NCBI GenBank assembly: GCA_032173965.1 | Contig: CM063285.1 | Coordinates: forward strand, 27,377,660 to 27,441,659 | DNA: 64,000 bases | Direction: 5' to 3' | Source: Sitta carolinensis | Taxonomy: Eukaryota > Chordata > Aves > Passeriformes > Sittidae | Shown: positions 25,785-38,520 of the stretch, in pieces | Position numbering within the stretch: the stretch's first letter is position 1 | Layout of the letters: each line of letters starts with the position of its first letter | Notes under the pieces: model-generated | What the model was told of the DNA's origin: nothing | Database searches by the model: none | What the model saw: the letters and a program-made list of their open reading frames with translations, nothing else | Position numbers and translations under genes: made by a program

Positions 25785-26160
25785 AGTAAAGCAGGCATCT
25801 GTGCTGAGAGATAAATGGTTGTGGTTCTCAGCACTAACAATCTCTGCTGATGCAGCTGGTAGAGATCGTAAACCCCATGATGAAAATATCTCCATATCCA
25901 TATTATGATGCTCTGAAGCACCGCAGGCACAGATGGCAGAACTTGTAAGTTCTCTCAGAAACATAGTTATGGTTCACAACATTTTCAGATTCTTCTGAAA
26001 GAGCAAATATAGCTTGTAAGCCCTGAGGAGAAGTTGATGGCACTTACAGACTATGCCAGTTCAGGTGGCAGACCTCGTAGACATTGGGAGAAAAAATAAC
26101 TGTGATTCACAATGCCTGTCAGAGAAGTGCTAGCGTTTGCAAGCTCTGATGACGCAGTCA
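25785..26160. repeat. Old, diverged tandem repeat, unit about 123-148 bp, about 2.5 copies
   Basis: Three copies align by eye. The anchor GTTGTGGTTCTCAGCA (from 25818) recurs as GTTATGGTTCACAACA (25966) and as ACTGTGATTCACAATG (about 26099). A second anchor, GTAAACCCCATGATGAA (25868), recurs as GTAAGCCCTGAGGAGAA (26016) and GCAAGCTCTGATGACG (26139). Copy 1 to copy 2 is offset by exactly 148 bases at both anchors. Copy 2 to copy 3 is offset by about 133 and 123 bases, so indels have accumulated. The upstream edge at about 25785 (GCAGGCATCTGTG...) resembles the end of the next unit. No shared open frame runs through the copies. It is not a transposon type that I recognise. Confidence 0.65.
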
Positions 26161-26585
26161 GCAAAGCAAGAGTTTTGGCATGTTTATTTCAGGATGACAT
26201 CTGAAAAAAAGTGCGGGAATAAAGTCCCCATCATGCAGCAAAGTGCCTTATATTTCTGGTTAGGTATCTCAGGTAGATAAAAGACTAAACCAGTCTTCTT
26301 AGAACTTCACCTGTCAGCCCTAGGCAGTCTCATTAGTTCTTCTTGTACATTTAACAACACATTCAATACAAAACTGCACGGAAAAGCTTTATTATGTTAT
26401 GCAAAATGGCAAGTTACATGAGATGTGAATGAAAGACAAGTGCCCATAATTAGGTGTCTTCATCTAAATAATTCGTTGAGAGATAAATACATGCATATTT
26501 GAGTATGTTTGGGGAAAAATATGGCTACATCAAATGCCATTTATTTCTTTGAGAATTATTCAGAAGACTTCTATTGACTTCATTG

Positions 26586-27059
26586 ACTTCATTGTGAATC
26601 AATAGCATCTGTAATAAGATGACCTGTAAGTTTAAAAATATGTGACTGTTCCACACTTAGACATTTCATGTTTAGCAGCAGTCCTACAATCATTTCTTTC
26701 TTACTTATTGAGGTAATATTTTGATATGAATAAATACGAAAGCTGTAGTTATTAAGAAGTGTATTTGACTCGCCAGTACTTGCTGGCTTGAAGAGCAAGT
26801 CCAGAAGATTATTGAAGGCAGAAATGAGTAAAACCACTTCATAAACAGGGAAATCCTCTGAGGTGTACAGTATTTCTATGCCAGCAGACTTTACTACTTG
26901 AGTGTTACCCAAGAGCAGATGCCTACCAGTTGGAAGCTCTGAATGTATACCAGGAAGAGTATGTGATGTGAGAGGAGCAATTTGGATAATTTGGTGTTCT
27001 TGAGTACCTAGAGAGATGAAAATTGTGTACCTGTGACTTAACAAGTGCTCCTTGCCATG
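26586..27059 (-). other. Unrecognised minus-strand open frame with a good upstream splice acceptor
   Basis: About 156 codons stay open on the minus strand from an AG at the end of TTTCTTTTAG (complement of about 27060-27069) to a stop at about 26586. There is no ATG at the beginning; the open segment starts just after the TAG of the putative acceptor. It could therefore only be a 3'-terminal or internal exon, not a complete gene. The predicted chain contains HGKEHLLSHRYTIFISLGTQ near its start and VYEVVLLISAFNNLLDLLFK in the middle, with no domain I recognise. No partner exon was found. It may be a chance frame in AT-rich DNA or an exonised sequence. Confidence 0.2.
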
Positions 27060-29512
27060 CTAAAAGAAATACATGTATGTTTTAATTAAATTATTTGCAA
27101 TATATGCATAACACTTTTTATGTGTTTGTATGTTTATTTAAAATATATATAAATGCCTTTATGGACCAGTGATATTGAGCACTGATCTTCAGCTAATAGG
27201 GGTACACAAGTGGATATTATGATTTTTTCTCATTTTTTGTTGTGTTTGAAGAACAGTATCTGAATGATTCAGATGCCTTCTTGTGGCTAAAAATAGATTG
27301 AAAATAAAAGTAATTTAAAATATTTTTTTTTAAAAAAAGTTAAAGTAACCAAATGCTTAGTCACAATAATAATTTAACACTGAAATATAAAAACAGGCTA
27401 GCCAAAAAACCCAAAACACATCACCCAAAAAACCAACTTCACACACCAAAACAATAAATAAGCTAAATGGAAAGATAAAATATGTTCTCTGGAGATGGAA
27501 AGATTAAAGTAGGAAAAGTAGGCCACAAGTAGCACTAGCAAGTATTGCCACAATACCGAAAGTAATCATTTTAGAGTTCAAAATGTATTTCTATTTAGAT
27601 CAAATCCTGTTGTCAGACAAATTGAAAATTTTGAAAGATGAATGTGAAAATCTTTGTAGAAAAATCTATGTTGAAAATAATTTCATTTTTCTAGAAGATG
27701 TTATTTTCTATCATAGATGGAAATATAATTTTTCTATTTTTCAGTAATGACTTAAGCTTCATTATTATTATTATACAGTTTGTATGCTGTTAGAAAAATA
27801 CTGTGAAAGTTAAGGTGCATTTTATCCTTTCATCTTCAGTTTTGCTGGCTTATTTACAAATGTTTAAGTGATAATGTGACAAAATGCTTGGCAGATAGAA
27901 CCTCCCATATTTGCAATCTGGTGATAAAATTCTGGCCATGTTCACAGGTATAGATGTATAGAGCACATTCTGGTCTTCATCTGTGCATCTCATAAAGCAT
28001 GAAGTCAGATAACCTCTTTTCTACTCCTTCCAGTAGAAATCTAGTTTTAGATTCAATACAAATCTAAAAGCAGTGCCTTTTTAAGCTTGAAGGGAAGGGG
28101 TTCACCACCACTGGTACTGAGGTTTTGTGTAACAAATCCAAACCCTCATGTTTGAAGCACTTTTCTTAGTCCTTTTCTGTGTGACTAGAAAACTTAAATG
28201 CAGAACAGAACAAATCAAAGCAGGAAGGAATTAATTATGTCAGAGAGAGTTTAATCTCTCTTGCTATTTTAACTGGTAATGTATGATATCAATGAACTGA
28301 TAGCAAAGTAGATGCATTATTAGTATCTAAACACACTGCTTGTCCTATGCACAGGTTTTGCTGCCAGATAATTATGGCTGTGCATTCATTCTCTGAAAGA
28401 TACTCTTATGCTTTAATATCTGCTCTCAAATAACATTTCTTCATATATTATTCTCATATTGTAATATTATTGAGGTCTAGAGACAAATAAAAAGATGGTT
28501 TAATTCCCTTCTCCTGTAAAATATGTTCACATATCATTTTCATATGAATGTGACATCTTATTAAGAGCCAATAAAAAAAAATTGATATTATTTCCCAAGG
28601 CAGTGTTCAGGATTCATGAAAGTTTCAGTTGAGATAGTATATAATACTTGTCAAGTATAGTTCAAGTACTAATTAATATATTTTTTGCAAAAGCCTTGTG
28701 AGCATATTAAGTAAATATTTTTTTTTCTCATATATGTGGAAATTGAGGTACAGCAAGGTTAAATGGCATGTGTAAATGGCATAATCAAAACATTTAAGTC
28801 AAATCGTGGTGAGGTATTTCCAAACATTCCTTTGATGCTCCAGAGGAAATGTTTGTGAATGGAAATGCCTTTTGTTACTGAGTCCTCTTTCTATCATAGT
28901 CACTACCCTCAGCTCTAAGAGATCTCCAGGGGAAAAGATTAATTAGGTTTCAATTATGCTACAGAAAAATATGCTTTACATACTTATCATCTGAAAAGCA
29001 TTGTGGTTTTTCTCTAATGTGTTTAAAAATTCAGAAATATTTTTAAAAGCCACTTAAAAAGTCAAGCCAAACTCAGACTAATGGAACGTGGTGTCATCCT
29101 TGAAAGTGATGTATTCTCTGTTCTTCCAGACCATCCTGTATGATATTGTCTGAATTTTCTGTGGATCATTATTGAAATTTTTCTAGGAGGTTAATCAAAC
29201 CAGTTTATGGATGTAGTGGGTTTTTCCACAGTTTTGCATGGCTTTTTAAAAGAAATAAGCTTCCAAAGCTGAAACATTTGGAAAGCACACACAGTTTTTC
29301 TTAGTTCTTTATATAAAAGTTGCAGTTTGTTCGAACATTTTATTAGCACTTGCCTTTTCTCACAAACATCTGATATTCTAGTCTCTTTCTCATGAGAAAG
29401 TTTAACTTCTATACATTTCAAGTCTAGTGTTAATTTTATGACATTAAAGCAAAGTTACAGATAGGATGCTTTTGAATATTTTTCTGTCGGAATTTCAGTT
29501 TACCAGTGTTAC

Positions 29513-29532
29513 TTTTTTTTTTTTTTTTTTTT
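29513..29532. repeat. Poly-T tract (T20)
   Basis: Uninterrupted run of 20 T; simple repeat. Confidence 0.9.
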
Positions 29533-30680
29533 AAATAAGTGTTTGGAGATTAGTTTTGAGATACCCTGTCTTAAGTCTTCAACAGAATTACATGTGGAAC
29601 AGGAGAAAACAGAAAAACTTTTAGGATTACCTTTAAAAAAGGCTAATTGAGTAAAAAAGCACTGTAAAACTTTTGTCTGGGGATTTTTCTATTTATCACT
29701 GCAGTATTGTCCCAAAGTTTACTAGACTGACTAAGCATCTATATTTCAGTTTGGTCTTTTTCAAAATTCTGCACCAGTCCTGGATGATTTTTTTGTTCCC
29801 CAAACAAACATGTTTATTTATCCGTTCTCCTTGTGGCTTGAAGCTCTTCTCCTTCAACAATTTCATTTCTCTCTTATTCACCTTACCTAAGGGCTCACAT
29901 CAAGCTTTTCATGTTCGTCTGATATGCTTGACATCATTGGAATCTTAAATTATTGTTCAAGTGATAGTGCTGAAGTTCAAAACCTTTCAATGTCTTAGAG
30001 GTGTCAACACACTGGTACGTAAAACCAATGCATATACATTGAGTGGTTTGGATTTGTTTTAAGTAGATCTCTAATCTCTGCAGATAATGAGTGTGAATTT
30101 GTCAGAGAAATTCAGTTCCAGCTCAGCTCACAAGATATTAGAGAAGAATTTTTTTCTGTTATAAAGAAAAGAAAGACATTTGTTATTTCTTTATTAAATC
30201 ATAGGCTTCTTTACTTTAATAGCCAGCATTAAATGTCTTTTTTCATTTCCAAGCAATATAAAATCATTGGGTGAAGAACTCTAATACAAACAATACATTC
30301 CTTTTTAAAAAAAAAATGCTGTGTTAAATTTTGCTACTGATAACCTCATCCAAAAAAAGGGTGAGTAATATAAAGGCCAGCTGAAATAAATAAGTTAAAG
30401 ATTCCCAGGAAGAGTTGTGTGAAAAAAATGGTCCCTGAAAGAGAGGCAGGTTGTTGTGAACATTTGGGACTTTTTGGTTATAGAGGTCATTATCTGGAGC
30501 TCTAGCACAGAGGTCAATCAATTTAAATAAAGCTTTATGAAGGCTGTCTAAGAGCTTAAAAAGGTGAAGTACACTGAAACTCCTGGAATACTACGATGTT
30601 TGATGAAGAACACTTTACCAGTGGCAACACTGAATTAATTTGCAGAACATTGTAACTCCTTCAGTTTTACAAAAATATGA

Positions 30681-30750
30681 GAATAGAATAGAATAGAATA
30701 GAATAGAATAGAATAGAATAGAATAGAATAGAATAGAATAGAATAGAATA
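30681..30750. repeat. (GAATA)14 pentanucleotide microsatellite
   Basis: Fourteen perfect GAATA units directly abut the CR1-like tail that follows. Such AGAAT/ATTCT arrays grow from the short terminal repeats of CR1 3' ends and are frequent in bird genomes. The perfection of the array implies recent expansion and likely length polymorphism. Confidence 0.95.
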
Positions 30751-30820
30751 GATCATTTCAGTTGGAAGGGATCTACAATGATCATCTACCCAATTGCCTG
30801 CCCATTTCAGGCATATGCAA
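30751..30820 (-). mobile_element. CR1-like 3' tail, antisense
   Basis: Immediately after the GAATA array comes TTTCAGTTGGAAGGGATCTAC, then AATGATCATCTA and a CCAATTGCCTGCCCATTTC segment. This is the reverse complement of a CR1 3'UTR terminus of the 'GTTGGAAGGGACCT...GATCATCTAG...' type. Only about 70 bases are recognisable, so this is a heavily 5'-truncated copy. The array sits where the element's own terminal repeats would be. Confidence 0.7.
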
Positions 30821-33800
30821 AGTATATTAATTAGGGTTTTTTTCATTAAAAAGTCTTCACGTTCACCAATGAAAACATCTAGCTAAGATAGGCACTGCTC
30901 TTAACAGTACTGGACAGTTCTGTTTCTTTTACACAGAGCCCTATCTATTTTTATTACAGCAATTTCAAAAATTTCTATTAATTGCTAAGAGAGGTCATCT
31001 TTGTATTCTTGTTAAACTCTATAATGCTTCCCCCTCCAGGAAATGTAGTTGACCCCTTCTGCACCCGTCACCCTAAGCGTACAACCCTTCCCTGCCAAGA
31101 TGCTTTCCAAGCTGTAAATTCCTCAAATTGCATGGTTCAGTCTTTTAATTGCTGGAAAAAATGCTGAATTTTCTGTAGAATTTTAGCTTGTGTGGATCCT
31201 GAACAAAATTCAAATCATAAAAAGCTTTCTTTTATGCAGTTAAATTCTATTACTAAAATGCAGGCTGCCTCCCTGCACCAGCACGATTGCCTGCCTACTT
31301 CTACCCATGACCCAAAAACCAGTTCTTTATATTGTCTGGAGACAGGCAGAACAAAGTAATACAACTTTTATCTATCCTTGTATAACTTTCTATCTTTTAT
31401 AAATTTTTAGTCGTTGTGTCTATACTTGTTATGTCCTGTCCCTTACAAATTGAAATTTTTGTTTTCTTGTCATTTGGACATCTTAAGGTACTTGTATGAG
31501 TGAGACAAAAAATGTAATTGAATTGATACAGTATGAAAAAGACATGACAACAAGATAGGATGTTTTGTGAGTCTGTATATAGAGTTCTTTTATATGTGTT
31601 ATCTGCAACTGTAAGGAGTATTAAAAATATATCTATACTTGTAAATATTTGTTTAAAATCTTGCAACTTAAGTAAAATCATAGAAAAGTTTTCCTCATTT
31701 TAGCCAGAAAACATATGAGAAAATTGCTTTGTAATATCTGTCTATTTTCCCATTGCTTTATGTCCAGAAAAAGCATTCATTTTTCTTTAATTTAGATTTT
31801 ATGCTGAAGTCTTTGGAATAGTGCAGTGAAATTCATCCCACAAAATGGTATGTGTTTTGTGGAAATGGGACAGCTTAGAAACTACGGATCAAAGTCAGAT
31901 ACTCTTTTTTATATTAAATGTGAACCTGCCATTTGGATACTAAAAATGAAAAAGAAAGAAAGACAATTCTGGGGATGAGCTTAGCTATATCAGGTCACTG
32001 TTACAATATTTTTAGTACTTTGTTCAGGTCAGCAAAATCCTCTGCTGTTGCAAAAGACCTTCTGCAAAGCCAAATATAATAAAAATTCTGTGGAAAACAA
32101 AGACAGGTGTTCAGTCCATCTGCTTTAGGTATCTAATTTAAAGGGGGTGTGTGTGTGTTAGCCTTGCTAAGCTCCCCATAGTCAGTGGAGAGAGGGAGGC
32201 TGCTCTAGGAGCTCATTCCAGCGCTCACACTGCACTGTGCCGTGGCACAGCCTCTCTCTTTCTATGCTGCCTGCAGAACATGGCTCCCAGTTTAGAGACC
32301 TGAAGTTAAATGCACAAATTAGACATTGTAAACACAAAAAAGAGTACTTTCTGACTTAGGTCATATCTATGTTGTATATGTATGTATTTTAGCCTTTTAT
32401 TTAAATCAGACATAAAGGTAACTGTGGCAATTTAGAGATCATTTTGTCTTTGGTGTTTTTGTATAGAAAAAGGCATGTCATTAGAGAACATTTTCCAAAT
32501 ACTGGGTGGTGTTTTATATGGTGGCTTTCTCTTATGCTAACAAAATAAAAAGCAAACCAAAATTCACTGAGCTATGGTAGGTATTTAATGACAGAGAAAG
32601 AGGAAATAGACATATTTTTGAAGCATCTAGTGGAGTTAATATGAGTTTCTTTGACAGATTGCTTTACACAGCAAGTTATTGTGTTTCAGACCACACTGGC
32701 AAATTATGATGAACCATCTGATGAGAAAATTTTCATTTAAATGTTCCAATGAAAATATCACCTTTTTCTAGGGAAATTTTTTTGTCAAAAGTTTATTACA
32801 GTCCTGGCTGATATTTAAATGCTCAGAGCATGGTAAAGGTTATTTTGCTTATGAATCCTTACATGGATTATGCATAAGGAATATCCTTAGAAATGCATTT
32901 TAAAATCACAGCATGTATTTCTGTTCCTCAGTTACCCAAGCTGTGTAGCATCAGGAATGCTACCTTGATAAATTACTGATGGCATAATGGTTATGGAAAT
33001 GGTCACTGACTGATCATCAGTCACCATTTATTTCATATCAGTGTCTCCAATTTGCAGCATGAATCAGAGCTCTTCAGTATGGCACAGCTCTTCCTAAAAA
33101 ACTTCTTCTGAAGAGCTCTACAACCTTGTTGAGCATCATCTGTTGTGATGGAAATATTGCAAGGCAACATGGCCTCAGGCAGCCCAGAGCAGTCCAAAGA
33201 TCACTGGGCTATCACATACTCATAGGAAAACTATTGGCAAAACACATTAATTTAGAAACCTACAAATGTGCCAAAATCAAAGTCTCTCTTTGTACGCAGA
33301 GAATATATATATATTTTTTTCTTTTTTTCCATTCATTTGGCAATAAATGATAGTGTGTGAATCTAATTTACTTTTAAATTGCAAGTAAATTGTTGCTGAA
33401 TCTTGACATAATGGTCTTTTATATCTCTCAAACAATTTCTGTAAGAGGAAATATGATTTGTACATTTTTGTGGAGCAATGTAGTGTTTCATTATTTCTTT
33501 CCAACATATTTAATAATTGTAGTAATTTTAGGTAAGTGAACCCCAAGTAAATGACTCCCAGTGGTATTATTGCTTACTATTTTTCTAATTTCTAGTTCTT
33601 TGCCATTTGCAGAGGATTATCTACATATGAAACAATGAATAAATACCCCATGAAAAGATTTTCTTTAAAATGGAGGTTAGGGGGGCTTAAGGCCTCATTT
33701 TCTTCTTACGTGCTACTTGAATTCAGCTGTTGTGGACTCTCTCCAGCTGATCTTCAAAATTAGTTTTGGAGAAAAACTCTTTCTTATTTTTTTTTTTATT

Positions 33801-34408
33801 TTAAGGAAGATGATGCTATTTCACTTTAACAGATACCAAAACTCCTTACACTTTAGCAGATTTTACTAGGAAAAAGTCCAGAAAATTCACAGGAGAGAAA
33901 GTTCCTAATCTATTATGAGCTTCTCTATCCCCTTTCCCAAAAAAATATTAATATTTTGTCTTTATTAATTAATTTTATTCTCATACACAGATTCAGTTTT
34001 GGTCTCCATAGCTAACATTTTTACACAGATGATAGGAAAGTTTTATCTTCTTTACCTAATGAACTTGTTTTCAAATTTCCAAAATATAAATGAAGTGAAA
34101 AATTTTAATCAAAATACCTCCTTTGCGAATCTTTTTAGGGTGTGGGTCTTTTCTAAAATGCTCAATAAAATCTTCCTGTGTAGTTAGACAGCTGTAGATT
34201 CTATTCTTCCTGTAGTCTCTCACCTTTTTGTGAACTCCCCTTTGGCTCCTGCTATCTGACAGAGGGTATGAAAGGCAATGAAACAGTTCATTATAGTTCA
34301 GTAATACAAACAGTCATGAGATATGTATCTCATTGTATTGGGTACAGAAAAAATATATAATCATAAAAAATTGTATATATTCAGTTCCCAGTTTTCCCTC
34401 TGGTGCAG

Positions 34409-34470
34409 GTTTTGTTTTTTGTTTTTTTGGTTTGGTTGGTTGGTTTGGTTTGAGGGTTTTTTGGGGAAGG
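34409..34470. repeat. G/T-rich low-complexity tract (TTTG/GGTT)
   Basis: Nearly pure G and T, with TTTGTTTTTT and GGTTTGGTTGGTTGG segments. Low-complexity sequence. The A/C tract at 42791-42846 is roughly its complement in composition. Confidence 0.85.
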
Positions 34471-37400
34471 GAATCATTCTGAAACTGAGTTCATTGTCCG
34501 TGAAGAAGCCCAAAACACCAGTACACTTATGAAAAACTCAGCTGTTTTATAAAGATCACTATCACAAGCTTAAATCAAGAAAAAATTATGCTAATCAGAA
34601 AGGAAATGCTTTTTATCTTAGGTCAAAATCTTATTAATTTCAAGGTTTAATTGGACTTTTAGTACACTTTAATAATGAGGTTCATAAGTATCTCAAAATT
34701 ATTATTTTCCTTTCCAACTGTCTAGAAAATGTCTTTCCTGTTGCTGGGTGAAGAATTTGCCATTCTGAACCATACATGTATTATCCTTGAATTGGAATAA
34801 AGAATCTCACTATATCGGAGGCTTAGTCTATAGACATAGATGCAGAAGATTTTTGAACACTTTCACTATTGCATCTTTGCATATAAAGGCCGTGCTCACT
34901 TTCAGTAAACTTCCATACCACTCTGGGTATGTAATTCTTTGATGCTCAAAATAATCCTCAGTGCAATTAATGGATTTATTCTTAGTTAAATTATAAAAAT
35001 TAATTTTGATGTACATAACCCCATTCTTCTTGTTCTCCTGTAAAGTGAAACAGATTATTAAACCTAAAGTAAAAATAAAAGGTCCAAAATCAAGGGCATC
35101 TCTCCATAGAAAGAGCAAAATTCTAGGTAACAGCAGATGTGTCTAGGGCTTTATGAATATCTTTGAAAAGACATTTCCATCATAAACACAATTGTCCTCT
35201 CCTGACAGCTCTTTTCACCTAATAAAGCCCTGCCAAAAAGAAAAGAAAGAAAATAAGAAGTCTTTAAGAGACTGGAGGAAATTCTGGAGGCTCTTTGTAA
35301 TCCACTGGAGACTTGGTTGTCACTATTCATTTCATGTAGAAGGAACTCAAAAATATTTTGGTAAGGGTAGCTGTCTTTAAAAGCAGTGACTTACCGATTT
35401 TATCACTAATATGGTATCAGTCACAATAAATATTAACTGAGACTTAAATTATAACACATTATTCCTCTGTGAAAGGGGAGAATGTTAGATATAATTAGGA
35501 GCATGCCCTTTACAAAGTAAGCAATAATAGGTTTTACCCAAAACAAAAAGTGTGTATAATCATACCACTGGATGCATCCCTGTCAATTTGCACATGCCTT
35601 TCTTGTGGTCAGTGGCATGTAATTTATTGGTATTTAAAAAAAGAAAGGCAAAAGAAGAAAAGAAAGGAAGCCCTTCATTATGGAAGAAGGAGACAAAAGT
35701 TTGGCCACTGGCAAAGTATTTCTGGCTTCATGAGCACAGCAAGCAAAAGAATAAAAAAAACTTTGCAATTTTCATGTAAGACTACTGTGACTTAAAAGTG
35801 GAATTTTTTGATATAAGTCATGGAAATAGGTGACTAACTGCAAGAGTTTCACCTTGCTACTCTGTGCTGTTGATCTCCTACTGCAACTTTGTTTAGTCGA
35901 AGTCCTGTCCTCTGACACTGTGTGTTCTGGTGCACATATCTTATGACAGTTATGTGGTAAATCTATTTTGTCGCATAATGTTCTTATGTCACATAAGAAA
36001 TTAAGATGGTTGTGAAAAACACACAATGCCTCTCATTGCCTCTGGTTAGAAGACATCAGGAAGGAGGATGCCCAAGAATGACCTCTAGATCTCACTTTTC
36101 TGATATGTTGGATGGAATATGCAGAAAATATGAGGCAGGCATCCTCTCATACAGAGCTTGGTCAAGTGTTTGAGTGAGCCAAAAAGGTGAACTGAGTGAA
36201 AAATGATCGTTTTTGATAAATAAATATCCCTATTTAAATCTTTCTGGAGACCTTTTTATAGTCCAAATGAAATGTGAACAAGGATTTGAAAAATTAAATT
36301 CACCTGGAAGTAACCAGTGGTTTCCTGTATTCTGGCCAGTCTCCATCAAGCTACTCAGAAATCAAGCAGCTGCACTTTAATAGTATGTTCAGTCTTTTAT
36401 TCTAACTAGGCCCCAGAAAAACTTTATGTTTTTGCAGTCCAGAGGTAATCATGGATGTATTATTCAAGCAAAAACTATATAGAGATTTTTATGCATAATA
36501 TCACAAAGAACAAAAGTGTTATTAATCTTGTAAACAAAGCGAGTGAAAGCAGTGAAAATTAAGGGAGATCATTATAGAGAGTTATAGTCACCCTTCTTTG
36601 AGGGTGTCTACATTAATGCTTTCGTTGAGATCTGGATGTGTGTTTTTGAATTGTCTCCTGATCAGTCCCACCCACTGTTCAAATTTTGTTCATATTCAGT
36701 ATCTCTTCGGTATGCCTGAAATGAATTAAAACTAAGCTAGAAGATGCACCAAAATGCACCTGAGGCACTCCAGCTGAATTGGACATTCAGTCCATGGAAC
36801 TGATTGCCTCTAGAAATGCCTCTTCCTGAAATGCCGAATGTGGGCATTAGAACATGAGCACCAATAGTTTGACAGTTTTCCTTCTGCTGGGCTGATTTAA
36901 TTGCTGGTGGTACTCAGAGCCCTTTACAACAGCTGAAGCAATATACATAAATATACATATAGTAGTGAATTTCTTTGGCTGCTATGAAGTGCTTCCTACA
37001 TCACTGAGCACAATGTATACTTCCCTGTATCAAGTTTTGCCGTGTGGTTTTCATCCAACACGCAGTCCAAAACAAACATCAGGAAAGATTTCTAGAGGAG
37101 TGTGTGAGTTAAGCAATGCACGGAATGTTCAACACAAGTAGGAAGCATAATGTTCCCTATCCAAGATCAGAGTAATTTTGTAAAATTGCTATAGCCTAAA
37201 GCATGGCACCAGGAAGTAGAATTTCTTTTTCTTTTTTGTTAATCCAGATGTCTCAGCAGTATTGCAGTTCTGTTGCCACCAGTGAATCCTGAAGTTATCA
37301 CAAAAATGAGTCATCTGTGCAATGTAGCAATGTCTGATGTTAGGATAATGGAAATAAAAAAATCTTCTATTAATTTTGGAGTCTTTGCCATGTCACCCAC

Positions 37401-38470
37401 ATTGCTCCTATGCCAAAGTAAACAGCAAAACTGAAACAATATATGAAATTAAATTCACAAAAAGAATAGATAAAGTGCTAAATATGTACCCAGAAATCCA
37501 AAGAGTTACTTGGGTTACTTGGGTTAAAGTATATCATAGCAATTACCAGAATCAATAGATCAGATATTATGTTAGGTGATAGCCATTTATTAGTAGTACA
37601 TATCGTATATATAAATGTAGTGCAACTTTCTTATGCAAGTGCTGTTACATCACAAAACAGTCTAAATAAACAATACAAACAACTAAATAAATGATAGGTA
37701 GCAAGAGATCCACATAGATTTAAGAGTACTATAGAGGTTTACAAACCTTGGTATTTGTCAGAGAATGCCATTTGGTAAAACAGTAAATAAATGATACAAT
37801 TGAATAAATGTTACAGTATATATACCTTAAAATCCATGAGATAATTATCAAATTAGAAGTTATAGCTTGTGCCTATGTGCTCTATACCAGAACTCAGGTA
37901 GCACTGTTCTGTCCTCAAAGGACATTACCTGGGGATTTTCATGTTCTTGCATGGATTTATAGTTGATCGCCTACCTGAATTTCATCTGCTTGTTTATGGG
38001 CAATCATTCACCACCAGAATTTGGACCAGCCCTGTCACCTACTTAGCTGCATGATTAGCAGCAGCAACAACAGCCAGTCTCAAATTTCAGGAGTAATAAA
38101 CAGCAACTCAAACACCCACGCAGAAAATTGGGGAAATTAAAATAGTCTCTGTTGCTCAGTCAGCTAATTTTCTTTCCCTGCAAATATGAATCAGATGGCT
38201 TAGCCAAGAGTACTTTATTGAAAGCAGAAACAAAAAGAACAGCAGGGAAACATACAATATCTAATTACTCCATCCCCACCATGGAACCATAACTGTTTAC
38301 TCTTCTGCTTGGTTTCTTGCTAAAGCAAGTTCTAGGCCAGCTGGCCACTTCCTACCTCCTGCAGTAAAAGCTCTCTTGCAGTTTGTGATTCTCAAGTTTC
38401 ATGGCTTGATCTCTTATATAGCTGCACTGTTTTAGCTTGCTAACAGATTCTGTTAATTCATTTTTGCCTT

Positions 38471-38520
38471 TAAAACAAAGCAAAACAAACAACCAAACAA
38501 CTAAACAAAAGCAAAAAAAG
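38471..38520. repeat. A/C-rich low-complexity tract (CAAA)n-like
   Basis: Imperfect CAAAA/CAAAC repeat with few G or T. Low complexity. Confidence 0.8.

Larger units (their letters stand above)
26161..30680. other. Non-coding stretch with one unexplained minus open frame
   Basis: AT-rich sequence holding the minus-strand open frame at 26586-27059 (listed separately) and a T20 run at 29513-29532. No other gene, RNA or transposon was recognised. Confidence 0.65.

Noticed and set aside
32150..32290. Slightly GC-richer pocket, possible small exon or repeat
   Set aside because: Only a few CpGs, no sustained open frame with splice sites, and no repeat family recalled with confidence.
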